Shown one piece after another: positions 34,162 through 43,876 of a DNA stretch of 64,000 nt (position 1 is the stretch's first letter; every line of letters starts with the position of its first letter). The notes under the pieces were generated by a model. That model did not search any database, was not told where the DNA came from, and was given only the letters and a program-made list of their open reading frames with translations. Source of the stretch: Sulfitobacter sp. F26204 (lineage in GTDB: Bacteria; Pseudomonadota; Alphaproteobacteria; Rhodobacterales; Rhodobacteraceae); contig NZ_JAPMLQ010000008.1 of assembly GCF_026410305.1 (NCBI RefSeq), positions 62,001 through 126,000 on the forward strand. Direction: 5' to 3'. Position numbers and translations under genes: made by a program.

Positions 34162-35787
34162 ATGAAAACCGCAACGAAACGCATTGGAATTGCCGCCGCC
34201 TGCGCCGTCGCATTTACTATGGCACCCTTGTCGGCGCTTGCCGAAGGAGCAATGGTGCCGACGGTCGATTTCCTGACATGGCCATCGACAAAATATCAAC
34301 ACTATTACGAAACCAGTTCCTATCTGGCAGAGACCTGGCGTGAACTGGGACTGGACGTCAATCTGAACGCACAGCCGTTTCCGGCTCCAATGCTGGGCAT
34401 GTGGTTTACGGATCATAAGTTTGACGTGGTTATGTCCGTTCTCTCCGGTTCGACGGCACGCTTTGAACCTGATTTTTTCTCCAGCAATCAATTTGTCACC
34501 GAAAACTCCCTCCCTGGCGGAATGAATGTCGGATCATTCTCCTCGCCACAGGTTGACGCGCTCACCGCCAAGCAACGGGAAATCTATGATGTAGATGCCC
34601 GGCGCGAGGTCATCAACGAGTTGCAGGCAGTATTGCATGAGGAACAACCAGAAGGCCTTATCGCCTATGTCATCAATACCACCGCCTTCAACAAGAATAA
34701 TGTGAAGGTCGATAATTATGAAAGCACGCCCGAAGGCCTGCGTTCGGTCTGGAACCTGCTCAAGATGGAATCTCTGGACGGCGACAACCGCATCCTGCTA
34801 GGCTGGACCATTGATCAGGACAGCTGGAATCCACTGACATTCAAGACGCTTGAGGATCTGGACCGGTTGGGGCTGGTGTATGACCGACTGCTGGTCGTCG
34901 GCCCGTCAGGTAAACCGGAAATGTGGGCCGCCGAAAGCTTTGAGGCAATCGACAACACCACATTCGAGGTCACATTGCGTGATGGTTTGATGTTCAACGA
35001 TGGCAAACCGGTCAGACCCGAGGACGTGAAATTCACCTTTGAATATCTGAAGGAAAATCAGGCGATCTATTTCCAGCAATATCTGGAAAACCTTCAAGAG
35101 GTGAGTGTTGACGGGCGCAAGATCCGCTTCAAGCTGACAACACCATCGGCACCGTTTGTATCGGCAGCACTGGGACAGGTTCCAATTCTTCCCGAACATG
35201 TCTGGTCGAATATCCTTGAAGAAACCGGATTGGAAAAACCGCAAGATTTCCGCAACACTCAGATCGTTGGCAGCGGTCCCTATAGTCTGAAATACTGGAA
35301 AGAGGGTCGGGAAATTTTCCTGGAGCGTAACGAAAGCCACTTCATGAAACCAAAAGCGGATCTGCTGATGGTGCAATTCGGTTCGGCAGAGATCCTGTCA
35401 TCGGCACTGGCTAAAGGCGATATCGACATCTCGCTGCAGCCGCTGGTTCCCACAGTAATCGAAGAGTTCCGCGAGTTCGATCAGCTGGAACTGGTTCAGG
35501 CGCAATCAAACGGCTACATGTCAGCACGCTACAACATCAACTCCGATGTGTTCTCGCACAAGGCCATGCGGCAAGCGCTTTCCCATGCAATTCCCTTTGA
35601 GGCGATTATCGAAGAAGTCTTGGGGGGAGATGCGGGGCCAACCCCGTCCTCAATCGTGCCCTCGAACGCATTCTGGACCAATTCCGATCTGAAAGTGCCG
35701 GAATTCGACCTGGATAAAGCACGTAACATTCTGCGCGAAGCCGGTTTCACATGGGATTCCGAGGGTCGTTTACACTTCCCCGAGTAA
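34162..35787 (+). CDS. ABC transporter substrate-binding protein, family 5 (system 2)
   Basis: A 541-residue periplasmic protein. A clear signal peptide (MKTATKRIGIAAACAVAFTM, cut after SALA) precedes an SBP_bac_5 body. The family hallmark FNDGKPVRPEDVKFTFEYLK lies unusually late, near residue 285, and residues 30-190 read like a C-terminal lobe (NAQPFPAPMLGMWFTDHKFD, FSSPQVDALTAKQREIYDVD). The order of lobes therefore looks circularly permuted or rearranged compared with DppA. GGAGG precedes the start. It is the last gene of the second operon and is followed by a good terminator. Confidence 0.85.
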   Translation: MKTATKRIGIAAACAVAFTMAPLSALAEGAMVPTVDFLTWPSTKYQHYYETSSYLAETWRELGLDVNLNAQPFPAPMLGMWFTDHKFDVVMSVLSGSTARFEPDFFSSNQFVTENSLPGGMNVGSFSSPQVDALTAKQREIYDVDARREVINELQAVLHEEQPEGLIAYVINTTAFNKNNVKVDNYESTPEGLRSVWNLLKMESLDGDNRILLGWTIDQDSWNPLTFKTLEDLDRLGLVYDRLLVVGPSGKPEMWAAESFEAIDNTTFEVTLRDGLMFNDGKPVRPEDVKFTFEYLKENQAIYFQQYLENLQEVSVDGRKIRFKLTTPSAPFVSAALGQVPILPEHVWSNILEETGLEKPQDFRNTQIVGSGPYSLKYWKEGREIFLERNESHFMKPKADLLMVQFGSAEILSSALAKGDIDISLQPLVPTVIEEFREFDQLELVQAQSNGYMSARYNINSDVFSHKAMRQALSHAIPFEAIIEEVLGGDAGPTPSSIVPSNAFWTNSDLKVPEFDLDKARNILREAGFTWDSEGRLHFPE

Positions 35788-35808
35788 ACCACGTTTATAC
35801 GAAAGAAA

Positions 35809-35830
35809 GAAAAGCCCTAAGGGGCTTTTC
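35809..35830 (+). terminator. Rho-independent terminator of transporter operon 2
   Basis: GAAAAGCCC (35809-35817), loop TAAG, GGGCTTTTC (35822-35830) form a GC-rich stem with a T-rich 3' side, 20 bases after the binding-protein stop. The form is that of a classical intrinsic terminator and may also work from the other strand. Confidence 0.8.
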
Positions 35831-37246
35831 CCTATCTGCGCGAAAGGCGCGACACTCTAATTCTAACCGGGGCCAGGAAGTGATTAACCACGGGTTCTGT
35901 CGCGAACTTTTGGGATGACACAACATCGGTAGAATTATTTTGCTGTATTCTCCGCCGATATGGCGAACTGCTGAAACGGACGGAGCCCAGGTGTGAATCG
36001 AGAATGTTTGCGACAAAGGCTTCGGGACGTCCCTGATGTGCCGCTCACGCCTCCGCAGAACGCAACAGCAAAGGGCCGCAGAGCAAGATCTGGGAAACAT
36101 CATCGAAGTTTAACACAAATGTAGGTGGCTGAGGATGCCACCTGACAAAAACGCAACATCTTCAGTGGTTTCAGCACGCGCGGAGATGACCGAGGCGGGC
36201 ATGTGAGGTAGTGTGTCGACGTCGCTGATGCGATCCGATCAAGCCAATGACATGCCCCGAACCCACATTACTGCGGCGCTTACTTCCGATAAATAGCATA
36301 ACAACCGCCCCACCATGCGGTACTTTTCTATTTCCAATAAATTAGTCTTATGGGCCTAGCAGTATTTGCTCAGCGACAATCCCAAAAAACCAAAATTTGC
36401 CGCATGACTGGAATTCATGAGACTCAAGCGCTTTCCTGAAAATCCAACCGGGGTTCAGGAGGTTCTGTAACGGTATTAATGAGACCCGTTGTGTCGTCTG
36501 GCCTTCACCGCGATCTGACGCTCTTGCTCGTCGCATTAAGCGCGCCAAAGCCGGGCCGTCAAAAATAGGAGCTTTTCATCTGGACCCAAAGCCCCCTGCC
36601 CTACTCCCGTGCCAAAGCATCCAAAACCGAGAAGCCCGCGAAGGCGCAGGTTTTGAGTTTGCCACAGTATGCAGTGATGCGGGTTCTTCCGCGCATGTAT
36701 CATGCGTGCAGCAGGCACCATATCACGGAATGTCATCGTTTGCTTAATCTCGCAGGCTGGCCCGGTTCTTGCCGCATTCAACGCCCTCTCCCAACTGAAA
36801 GACGCCATTCTCACGAACCACGGCGAAAGCCGTTCGTCAATTTCAGGTGGGACGCCAACCGGCGGACGACCCTGCCCCATCTCACGGTTTTGTTCAGAAA
36901 CAACGCTTGTAACCTATAGAGAGCTCTTCTCGCAGGGATCAACAATCCTGCAAACCAGCCGATTCGAGGCTTAAGCGTTGCTGCTATCGGTTGCGATCAT
37001 GGGCCTAAGTTCTACAACATATTGCGGTAGTCCACAGGTATCTTGATAAAATGTTTCTTTACAATAAGTTGACCGGGTACTTTCAGCATTCTCGACTGAA
37101 AAGAAAGGTCTTCGCTACAGAAAAGACCAAAAAAATGTTGCCTGGGGATAAGTTGCGTGTCATGAGTTCAGTTGTCGCAAGCTGACGTAAATCACGCCTT
37201 TTAGCGACGAAACACAGATGACCCATTAAGAGGTCGTGAGGGCAGC
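35831..37246. other. 1.4-kb region without a recognisable gene, upstream of repA
   Basis: Short open frames exist on both strands but none shows a ribosome-binding site with a family motif. The stretch separates the catabolic island from the replication genes and probably includes the repABC promoter (from about 37000 to 37246, AT-rich with ATG at 37247). It may contain eroded coding DNA. I could not identify a transposase or integrase remnant. Confidence 0.5.
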
Positions 37247-38449
37247 ATGAATTCAAACGCAAATATCGCGCAAACCAGCTCTATTGCTGCATCTATTGCG
37301 TCGAACGCTGCCCGCCTGTCAGAGGCGCTAAACAACCATATGCGCAATAGCTTCCAGCCCGACAGTAGAAAAGCGCTACGAAAGTTTCATCCTGCGGAAG
37401 TATCAGAGCTCACCGGCATCAGTATGTCGAACCTTCGAACGCGGCATCAGGAAGGTGACTTCCCCGATGTAGAGACTGATTCCAGAGGTCGAAGGCTCTA
37501 TACCGCCCAAGAGATCGACCAAATCCGCCATGTGATGGCAAAGACCGGTCGGAATGGCGAAACCTACCTTCCCGGACGGCGCAAGAACGATGCCCTGCAG
37601 GTTATTTCCATCGTCAACTTCAAAGGTGGTTCCAGCAAGACAACCAGCGCCATCCATTTGGCACAACGCTATGCGTTGCGAGGCTATCGGGTACTTGCGG
37701 TCGACATGGACCCACAGGCCAGCCTGACCACGATGTTCGGGTACCGTCCCGAGATTGAATTCGCCGAAAGCGGTACGGTGTATGACGCGCTAAGATACGA
37801 AGACCCAGTGCCGCTAAGCCAAGTCATCCGAAAGACGTATTTTCACAACCTTGACCTCGCTCCGGCGGGTCTCTTGCTATCCGAATACGAGACTGAAACG
37901 GCCTATGCGCTTCAGCACAAGATCGACCCACCATTCACACAGCGCCTTGCGATCGCTCTCGACGAGATAGAAGCAGATTACGATCTCGTCATCATCGATT
38001 GCCCGCCTCAACTTGGCTTCACAACGATGACCGCTTTGTTGGCGTCTACCGGCCTTCTAATCACGGTTGTTCCCAGCATGTTGGATGTTGCATCAATGGC
38101 GCAATTCCTTGAAATGGCTGGAGAAACTGTCCAAACTCTTGAAGAGGCGGCAGGACCTATCGACTGGAACTTCCTTAAATTCTTGATCGCTCGATATGAA
38201 CCAACTGACGTACCACAGTCACAAATGGCTGGTTTCTTGAGGTCTATTCTCCTGGATCAAGTCTTGACCACCCCGATGCTCAAATCCACAGCGATTTCAG
38301 ACGCTGGGATGACGCAGCAAACCATCTATGAGCTGGATCCCTCGCAAGTCGTGAAGAAGACACTAACACGCATATTAGAGTCTGTTAATGGCGTCGCGGA
38401 CGAGTTCGAGAAGACAATCCAGCAAGCTTGGGGAAGGGAAATTGACTAA
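37247..38449 (+). CDS. repA: RepA partition ATPase (ParA family) of a repABC replicon
   Basis: A 400-residue ParA-type protein. The N-terminal part carries a MerR-like HTH (FHPAEVSELTGISMSNLRTR). The deviant Walker A is VNFKGGSSKTTSAIHLAQ near residue 125, with VDMDPQASLT (A') and VIIDCPPQLGF (Walker B). RepA partitions the replicon with RepB and represses the operon. Its TAA overlaps the repB ATG at 38449. This size and the HTH extension are typical of repABC plasmids and chromids of Rhodobacterales and Rhizobiales. Confidence 0.95.
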   Translation: MNSNANIAQTSSIAASIASNAARLSEALNNHMRNSFQPDSRKALRKFHPAEVSELTGISMSNLRTRHQEGDFPDVETDSRGRRLYTAQEIDQIRHVMAKTGRNGETYLPGRRKNDALQVISIVNFKGGSSKTTSAIHLAQRYALRGYRVLAVDMDPQASLTTMFGYRPEIEFAESGTVYDALRYEDPVPLSQVIRKTYFHNLDLAPAGLLLSEYETETAYALQHKIDPPFTQRLAIALDEIEADYDLVIIDCPPQLGFTTMTALLASTGLLITVVPSMLDVASMAQFLEMAGETVQTLEEAAGPIDWNFLKFLIARYEPTDVPQSQMAGFLRSILLDQVLTTPMLKSTAISDAGMTQQTIYELDPSQVVKKTLTRILESVNGVADEFEKTIQQAWGREID

Positions 38450-39426
38450 TGGCCCGTAGAAACCTGTTCCAGCCCCCTCCCCCTCCCGATGCGGCCAGTA
38501 CTGCGGCACCCACCGGAGACCAAAAGGCACGTTTCCCAAACACGGGCGCCATGAGCGGCGTAAAGTCCACGCTGAAGGATGTCGCGAGTAACGCGGTGAG
38601 GGAAATCTCCGTTGATGTCATTGAAGAGAACGGCCCTAAAGACCGCCTCTCTTTCACCGATGCAGATGTTCTGGCGCTTGCCAAGAGTATCAAGGCCCAC
38701 GGCCAACAAGTGCCGATTATGGTGCGCCCTATCGCGGACAAGCCCGGACACTACAAGATCGTTTATGGTCGCCGCAGATTGCGGGCCTTGCGATCGCTCG
38801 GCATCCCCGCGAAAGCGCTAGTCAGGTCCCTTTCTGACGAGGAGGCTATTCTTGCCCAGGGGCAAGAGAACACCCAGCGTTTGGATCCCAGCTTCATTGA
38901 AAAAGCGCTTTTCGCAGCTGAGCTAACCACAGGCGGCTACGAACAGCCCGTCATTCTTGATGCCCTTGCAGTGGACAAACCAATGCTATCTCGCATGACC
39001 AAAGTCGCGCGGTCCATTCCAAAAGCAGTCATAGAACAAATCGGATCGGCCCATGGCATTGGACGAAGACGTTGGGAAGAGCTCGCGAACCAATCGCGCA
39101 ACGATAGCATCGATCTTGAAAAGATCACTGCGATGCTTCCGCTCGATGCCACCAAAAACTCCGATGACCGCTTTAGCATGATCAGTGGCGCTGTCACTCA
39201 AGCGCTGAAACCCAAGGCAGCGGGCAAATCTGAACCCTCCCCTACCCTCTCTATCAAACTTGGTGATGGGACGGCCTTGGCCGAAGTGAAAGAAACGGCC
39301 CGTGCTTTGACCTTCAAGCTGTCGAAGGCTGATGCACCGGAATTTGCCCGGTGGATGCGTAACAACGCAGAAACCGAGCTTACGCGCCTTTATGAGGCGT
39401 GGCAGTCAGAGCAACAGCCTGGCTGA
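38449..39426 (+). CDS. repB: RepB centromere-binding protein (ParB family)
   Basis: A 325-residue ParB/RepB protein. The ParB N-domain is visible in DVLALAKSIKAHGQQVPIMV, YKIVYGRRRLRAL and EEAILAQGQENTQRLDPSFIEK. A helix-turn-helix follows in LDALAVDKPMLSRMTKVARSI. The C-terminal part is the RepB-specific dimerisation region. It should bind parS-like palindromes; the two perfect palindromes at 39703 and 40754 are the candidates. Directly coupled to repA. Confidence 0.95.
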   Translation: MARRNLFQPPPPPDAASTAAPTGDQKARFPNTGAMSGVKSTLKDVASNAVREISVDVIEENGPKDRLSFTDADVLALAKSIKAHGQQVPIMVRPIADKPGHYKIVYGRRRLRALRSLGIPAKALVRSLSDEEAILAQGQENTQRLDPSFIEKALFAAELTTGGYEQPVILDALAVDKPMLSRMTKVARSIPKAVIEQIGSAHGIGRRRWEELANQSRNDSIDLEKITAMLPLDATKNSDDRFSMISGAVTQALKPKAAGKSEPSPTLSIKLGDGTALAEVKETARALTFKLSKADAPEFARWMRNNAETELTRLYEAWQSEQQPG

Positions 39427-39578
39427 TTGTCGACCGAGCAGTAAATCTTAAAAAGGAGCACGACCAACAACCCAAAAAGAAAGAGCCCCCCAAGGTTTCC
39501 CAAGGAGAGCCCAATCTGTTCTTTGCACTTTCAGATTTATCAGCTTCTCCGCGCCAGTCAACAACAACCGATTCGGTT

Positions 39579-39601
39579 GCCGAAGATTTGCGGCCTTTTT
39601 T
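39579..39601 (+). terminator. Terminator-like hairpin in the repB-repC leader
   Basis: GCCG (39579-39582) pairs with CGGC (39591-39594) and is followed by six T residues. The 226-base repB-repC gap is where repABC operons encode a small antisense RNA that forces premature termination before repC. This hairpin may be the attenuator on the sense strand. The antisense RNA promoter itself cannot be fixed by eye. Confidence 0.5.
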
Positions 39602-39652
39602 CTGATTTTCAGGGATATTGGTGCCTTTCACATCAGGTTGTCGTGAAAAAAC

Positions 39653-40747
39653 ATGGCATTTACACAAGCAACTGCAGCCACTGGGCTGCGGACCAGTAAA
39701 ATATTGTCCGCGGACAATTCCATTCCAGAACGCCACATCGTCGTTGCAACGCTTCGAAACGCTGCCCCTCGCCTTGGCCTCAGCGCATCGGTAATTTCGA
39801 CCTTAGACGCGATGCTTTCGTGCCTCGCGCCTAAACGCAACCACCACACCGTGTTTGCTTCCAACGCAACGCTCACATTTCGGCGCAATGGCATCTCAGA
39901 TAGAACAATCAGGCGCCACGCCGCGAAGCTTCAAGAGATTGGCTTGCTCGTGCGCCGTGACAGCCCAAACCGGAAACGGTTCACAAAGAACAACAGCCAC
40001 GAAGGCAAGGCTCTTCGCTTTGGCTTTGACCTCTCACCACTTTTCGATCGGTTGCATGAGATTGCTTCGCTGGCCGCTGAGGTCATGAAAGAACGAGAGC
40101 AGATTGACTATCTACGGTCCAAAATCCGCGCAGCGGCAAATGCAAGCCTGATCAAGAACCCAAACGACACGATGGCTCTTAACATCTTTCGTGTCCTCCG
40201 TCGAAAATTAGCCCTTCAAGACTGTGAGGAAATTCTCTCAGCCCTGCCAATCAAAGAAGTTGAAGCAGAGGCACCAGATGATCAAACTTCTAATTTGACG
40301 ACAACTTTGACCGCCAGTGACGGACAAATTGACCGGCATCATCAAAGGTCAAATAAAGAACATATTGATAAAAAGCGTACCGCCATAACAGTACAAGACT
40401 GTCCTGAAACGCCAGAAGCACCAATCACAATACCAAAATTGCTAACAGCCTGTCCCGAAGCAGCCGAGTTTTCGCTGAAAAAGATAAATACTGTTCGTGA
40501 TGTAGTTGCTCACGCACGAACACTCGCCCCGATGATTGGGATCACTACCCAAAACTATGAAGCAGCACATAAACGCCTTGGTCCGCTAAGAGCAGCGGCA
40601 ACCGTTTGGGCAATCATGCAGTTCCATGACAAGATAAAAACAGTAGGCGCATATTTCCGATCAATAACTACCGGATCAAAGAGCGACGGGTTTAGCCCAG
40701 AGAAATTAATTCAGCGGCTGGCCATGAGGCAAAGACATGCAACTTGA
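39653..40747 (+). CDS. repC: RepC replication initiator
   Basis: A 364-residue RepC protein. The N-terminal DNA-binding part contains LSASVISTLDAMLSCLAPK, FASNATLTFRRNGISDRTIRR and LQEIGLLVRRDSPNRKRF, all conserved in RepC. The C-terminal part ends with LRAAATVWAIMQFHDKIKTV, also conserved. RepC is essential for initiation and its own gene carries the origin in studied replicons. A perfect 16-bp palindrome lies within the first 25 codons. Shorter than the roughly 400-residue rhizobial proteins but normal for roseobacters. Confidence 0.93.
   Translation: MAFTQATAATGLRTSKILSADNSIPERHIVVATLRNAAPRLGLSASVISTLDAMLSCLAPKRNHHTVFASNATLTFRRNGISDRTIRRHAAKLQEIGLLVRRDSPNRKRFTKNNSHEGKALRFGFDLSPLFDRLHEIASLAAEVMKEREQIDYLRSKIRAAANASLIKNPNDTMALNIFRVLRRKLALQDCEEILSALPIKEVEAEAPDDQTSNLTTTLTASDGQIDRHHQRSNKEHIDKKRTAITVQDCPETPEAPITIPKLLTACPEAAEFSLKKINTVRDVVAHARTLAPMIGITTQNYEAAHKRLGPLRAAATVWAIMQFHDKIKTVGAYFRSITTGSKSDGFSPEKLIQRLAMRQRHAT
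39703..39718. promoter_or_regulatory. Candidate parS palindrome 1 (inside repC)
   Basis: ATTGTCCGCGGACAAT is a perfect 16-bp palindrome at the 5' end of repC. The same core occurs at 40754-40771 just after repC and nowhere else that I could find in the window. Perfect palindromes of this type near repABC genes act as RepB-binding partition sites and define compatibility groups. Confidence 0.75.
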
Positions 40748-40753
40748 TTTCAC

Positions 40754-40771
40754 AATTGTCCGCGGACAATT
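40754..40771. promoter_or_regulatory. Candidate parS palindrome 2 (downstream of repC)
   Basis: AATTGTCCGCGGACAATT, a perfect 18-bp palindrome seven bases after the repC stop, contains the 16-bp core found inside repC. A pair of identical sites flanking repC supports a role in RepB binding. Confidence 0.78.
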
Positions 40772-41792
40772 TTCCAGGGCGCACAGGTTGCATGGTTACG
40801 TTTCGCCAAAGGATGGCGAAGTCCAAATCAGAGGCACGATTATTCTGGATGGTTTTTGTAACGAACCTACGGAAGAGCCTGCCAAAACCTCCGAGGTCAA
40901 CCAGTTTTCCGGAAAACCTGGTCGAGCGTCAACTTCAACGACCATCAGTGATAGGACTACAATTCAGTCTCGGGCAAATTACTGTGACGATCGACGCGGG
41001 TGAGATCGGCTCATACCCGTCGTCCGAATGTTCGAATACTCAAAATTCGCCGGGTCTTTCTACGCTGAAGGTTCTATGGACCCGAGACAGGAAGCCCAGA
41101 GATGCAAGTTGGGGCAGGGTGCCTCGTAATCAATGGCGGGTTAAATCAGGAGATACACACACGCTTCTCGTGTAAGGGAGCGGGCCTTTTCTTCGGGTTT
41201 TGCTGGAATATGCTTGTCGAAGTGGGGAGGTACATCAATCAAAGGCCTTCCTGGCATGTATTTCGATCTGGATTTACATTCAAGTCACTGAAATATATAT
41301 ATTTATCCCTATTGGACATGCTTAAATCTATATGAATTACTGAACTTTATCGTAGATCGAAAATCTCTTCATTAATCCGAGGACATCTACAGATTTGCGA
41401 GGGGAACAAGGCGTGGCTTACACCTGAAATTGCGTTCCCTTTGCCTCTTAAACCCTTTATTTTCATGTAGAGTTTACAAAGGCCTGTTCTGAGAAAGGGT
41501 TTTCGGAGAAGCGGACATGTTTCGCTTATTTGTCAGAATGATGTGGGACCGCGTTACCCTTGACCCCACTGCAGTGCGCCTACGAGGTCGCATGCGCTGT
41601 TTGTTGGAGGGTCAGGGATGTTTTGGTGTCTGGTTACAAGCCTTGCAACGAGCGGGCAGGGCAGGGGGACGCCAGACGATAAAGGCGCCAAGCAGATTTC
41701 ATGCCACCAATATCCGGACCCATTTGACAGAAGTGTATTTTGCGGGCCTGTCGAACCGTTGACGATGAGGTAAGCGCCATCGAAATCGTAAA
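40772..41792. other. 1-kb region without a recognisable gene between repC and hemE
   Basis: Two or three short frames (for example 41517-41762) have no motif or convincing start signal. The central part (41270-41480) is AT-rich, with an ATATATATATTTATCC stretch. It marks the border between the replication module and the haem genes, so an integration scar could lie here, but no direct repeat is obvious by eye. Confidence 0.45.
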
Positions 41793-42827
41793 TTATCCGC
41801 CCCGCACCGTATCTATCATCAACTGCACATTTTCAGGTTCGCCATCAGGTGTGATCCCATGGCCAAGATTGAAGATATGCGGACCTTTGGACAAGGCATC
41901 TACGATCCTGCGTGTTTCAGAAACCAGCGCATCCCCGCCCGTCACCATATGCGATGATTTTAGATTGCCTTGAACGCAGCCATTTGTCTGCACATTGGCC
42001 GCGACCCATTCGGCGCTCACGCCGTCATCAACAGCAATACACTCCGCCCCGATTGTGTCATGGGTCCCGCGATAGTGTTCGCCAGCCCCACGTGGAAAGG
42101 CAATGACGGGAACACCGGGATGCAACGCCTTGATCGCGGCGGTGATGCGCTGCATGGGTTTCAATGAGTAGTCTTCGAAATCAGCACCTTGCAACGATCC
42201 AGCCCAGCTGTCGAATAGTTTGACAACTTCGGCTCCGGCCTTGATCTGTTCCGACAGGTATAGGACAGTGGCATCGGTGATCCGTTCCATCAGGGCGTCA
42301 AATACGGGTCTGTTGCCAGCCTTGAGCGCATGAGCCGGTCCCTGATCAGGGGTTCCTCGCCCTGCAATCATATAGGTCGCGACAGTCCAGGGCGCGCCGG
42401 CAAAACCGATGAGTGTAGTTTCCGCAGGCAGACCATTCGACAGAATTTTGACCGTTTCATAGACCGGGCTGAGTGTTTCATGTATCGCTTCCACTGGCTT
42501 TAAGGCATCTATCCCGGCCTGCGTAGTGATCGTGGACAGGCGCGGCCCTTCGCCGGTGACAAACCAGACCTCCGCGCCAAGCGCCTGGGGAACGAGCAAT
42601 ATATCGGCAAAAAGGATCGCAGCATCGAAACCAAACCGACGGATGGGTTGGAACGTAACCTCGGCTGCCAATTCAGGGTTATAGCAAAGTGACAGGAAAT
42701 CACCTGCCTGGGCTCGTGTCGCTTTGTATTCCGGCAGATACCGCCCTGCCTGCCGCATCATCCAGATTGGGGGCGTCGGCAGGGTCTCTCCTGCAAGGGC
42801 ACGCAGGATGGTTTTGTTTTTGGTCAT
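41793..42827 (-). CDS. hemE: Uroporphyrinogen decarboxylase
   Basis: A 344-residue HemE. The diagnostic N-terminal [15 protein letters not shown] holds the catalytic arginines, [13 protein letters not shown] holds the essential aspartate, and [14 protein letters not shown] is the second signature. It removes four carboxyl groups from uroporphyrinogen III to give coproporphyrinogen III in haem and bacteriochlorophyll synthesis. Start ATG 42827 (MTKNKTIL) is favoured; a TTG at 42842 is in frame. Divergent from hemC with a palindrome between them. Confidence 0.96.
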   Translation of the reverse strand: MTKNKTILRALAGETLPTPPIWMMRQAGRYLPEYKATRAQAGDFLSLCYNPELAAEVTFQPIRRFGFDAAILFADILLVPQALGAEVWFVTGEGPRLSTITTQAGIDALKPVEAIHETLSPVYETVKILSNGLPAETTLIGFAGAPWTVATYMIAGRGTPDQGPAHALKAGNRPVFDALMERITDATVLYLSEQIKAGAEVVKLFDSWAGSLQGADFEDYSLKPMQRITAAIKALHPGVPVIAFPRGAGEHYRGTHDTIGAECIAVDDGVSAEWVAANVQTNGCVQGNLKSSHMVTGGDALVSETRRIVDALSKGPHIFNLGHGITPDGEPENVQLMIDTVRGG

Positions 42828-42908
42828 GGAGGGAACTTTCAAGGCTACTGGTCTTTCGGCGCATCATGCTTTTTAACAGGAGGCGATACAAGAATAGTTA
42901 GGCAAAGT

Positions 42909-42920
42909 GTACAGCTGTAC
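42909..42920. promoter_or_regulatory. Palindrome in the hemE-hemC divergent promoter
   Basis: GTACAGCTGTAC is a perfect 12-bp palindrome nine bases before the hemC ATG and 82 bases before the hemE start. It may be a regulator site for the divergent pair. It is short, so chance cannot be excluded. Confidence 0.4.
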
Positions 42921-42928
42921 CGAAATAT

Positions 42929-43876
42929 ATGATCCAGAAATTACCCACCCCGCAAAAACCCCTTCGCATCGGCACCCGAGGCTCTTTACTGGCGCTCGCC
43001 CAGGCCCATGAAACCCGCGACCGACTGATGCAGGCCTTCGAGCTGCCAATCGGCGCTTTTGAGATCGTTGTCATCAAGACCACCGGCGACAGGATTGTGG
43101 ACCGTCCGTTGAAAGAGATTGGCGGAAAAGGTTTGTTCACCCGCGAGATCGAGGATGACTTGCTAACTGGCAAGATCGATATTGCTGTCCATTCAATGAA
43201 GGATATGCCGACGCTGCAGCCCGAAGGCCTTGTGTTAGAGACCTATCTGCCCCGCGAGGATGTGAGGGATGCCTTTGTCTCTCCGCGCGCCAACAGCCTG
43301 GCGGATCTGGCAGCGGGAACTGTTGTAGGCACCTCCAGCCTGCGGCGTAAGGCGCAGTTGAAATTGCGCCGTCCCGATCTCGAAGTGGTCGAATTCCGCG
43401 GAAACCTGCAAACACGTTTGCAGAAACTTGAAGACGGCGTGGCCGAGGCCACGTTTCTCGCTATGGCGGGGCTGAACCGGTTGAAAATGGATCATGTGCC
43501 CAAGTCCCCGATCGAGGTTGAAACGATGCTGCCGGCGGTGGCACAGGGCGCAATCGGGATCGAACGGAGGGGTTCGGATATTTCCACTGCGCAGATGCTG
43601 GAGGCGATTCACGATGTGTCCACGGGGCACAGGCTTGCTGCAGAACGGTCCTTTCTTGCGGCGCTTGACGGGTCTTGCGAAACGCCGATTGCCGCACTGG
43701 CCGTGCTGGAGGGTGGTGACATCTTGTTACGCGGCGAAGTGTTGCGTCCTGATGGGTCGGAAGCGATTGACGACTCGCTGCGTTGCACGATTGAAGATGG
43801 CGCAAAAGCAGGTCGCGAGATGGCCGAAAAGATGTTGGCTCGGGCAGGTGACGGATTTTTTGACTGGCGACAATAA
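42929..43876 (+). CDS. hemC: Porphobilinogen deaminase (hydroxymethylbilane synthase)
   Basis: A 315-residue HemC. LRIGTRGSLLALAQAHETRD starts the protein, IDIAVHSMKDMPT contains the catalytic aspartate region, GTSSLRRKAQL and VEFRGNLQTRLQKL bind substrate, and the dipyrromethane cofactor cysteine lies in LDGSCETPIAAL. It condenses four porphobilinogen units to hydroxymethylbilane, two steps before HemE. Divergence from hemE is a common arrangement in Rhodobacterales. Confidence 0.96.
   Translation: MIQKLPTPQKPLRIGTRGSLLALAQAHETRDRLMQAFELPIGAFEIVVIKTTGDRIVDRPLKEIGGKGLFTREIEDDLLTGKIDIAVHSMKDMPTLQPEGLVLETYLPREDVRDAFVSPRANSLADLAAGTVVGTSSLRRKAQLKLRRPDLEVVEFRGNLQTRLQKLEDGVAEATFLAMAGLNRLKMDHVPKSPIEVETMLPAVAQGAIGIERRGSDISTAQMLEAIHDVSTGHRLAAERSFLAALDGSCETPIAALAVLEGGDILLRGEVLRPDGSEAIDDSLRCTIEDGAKAGREMAEKMLARAGDGFFDWRQ

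Noticed and set aside
40744-41175. Plus-strand open frame after repC
   Set aside because: Begins within the parS-like palindrome region, no ribosome-binding site with good spacing, no motif; composition is not like neighbouring genes.
42909-42920. GTACAGCTGTAC as a further parS or phage attachment site
   Set aside because: It is a different sequence from the repC-flanking palindromes and sits in a divergent promoter, so a local operator or chance palindrome is more likely.
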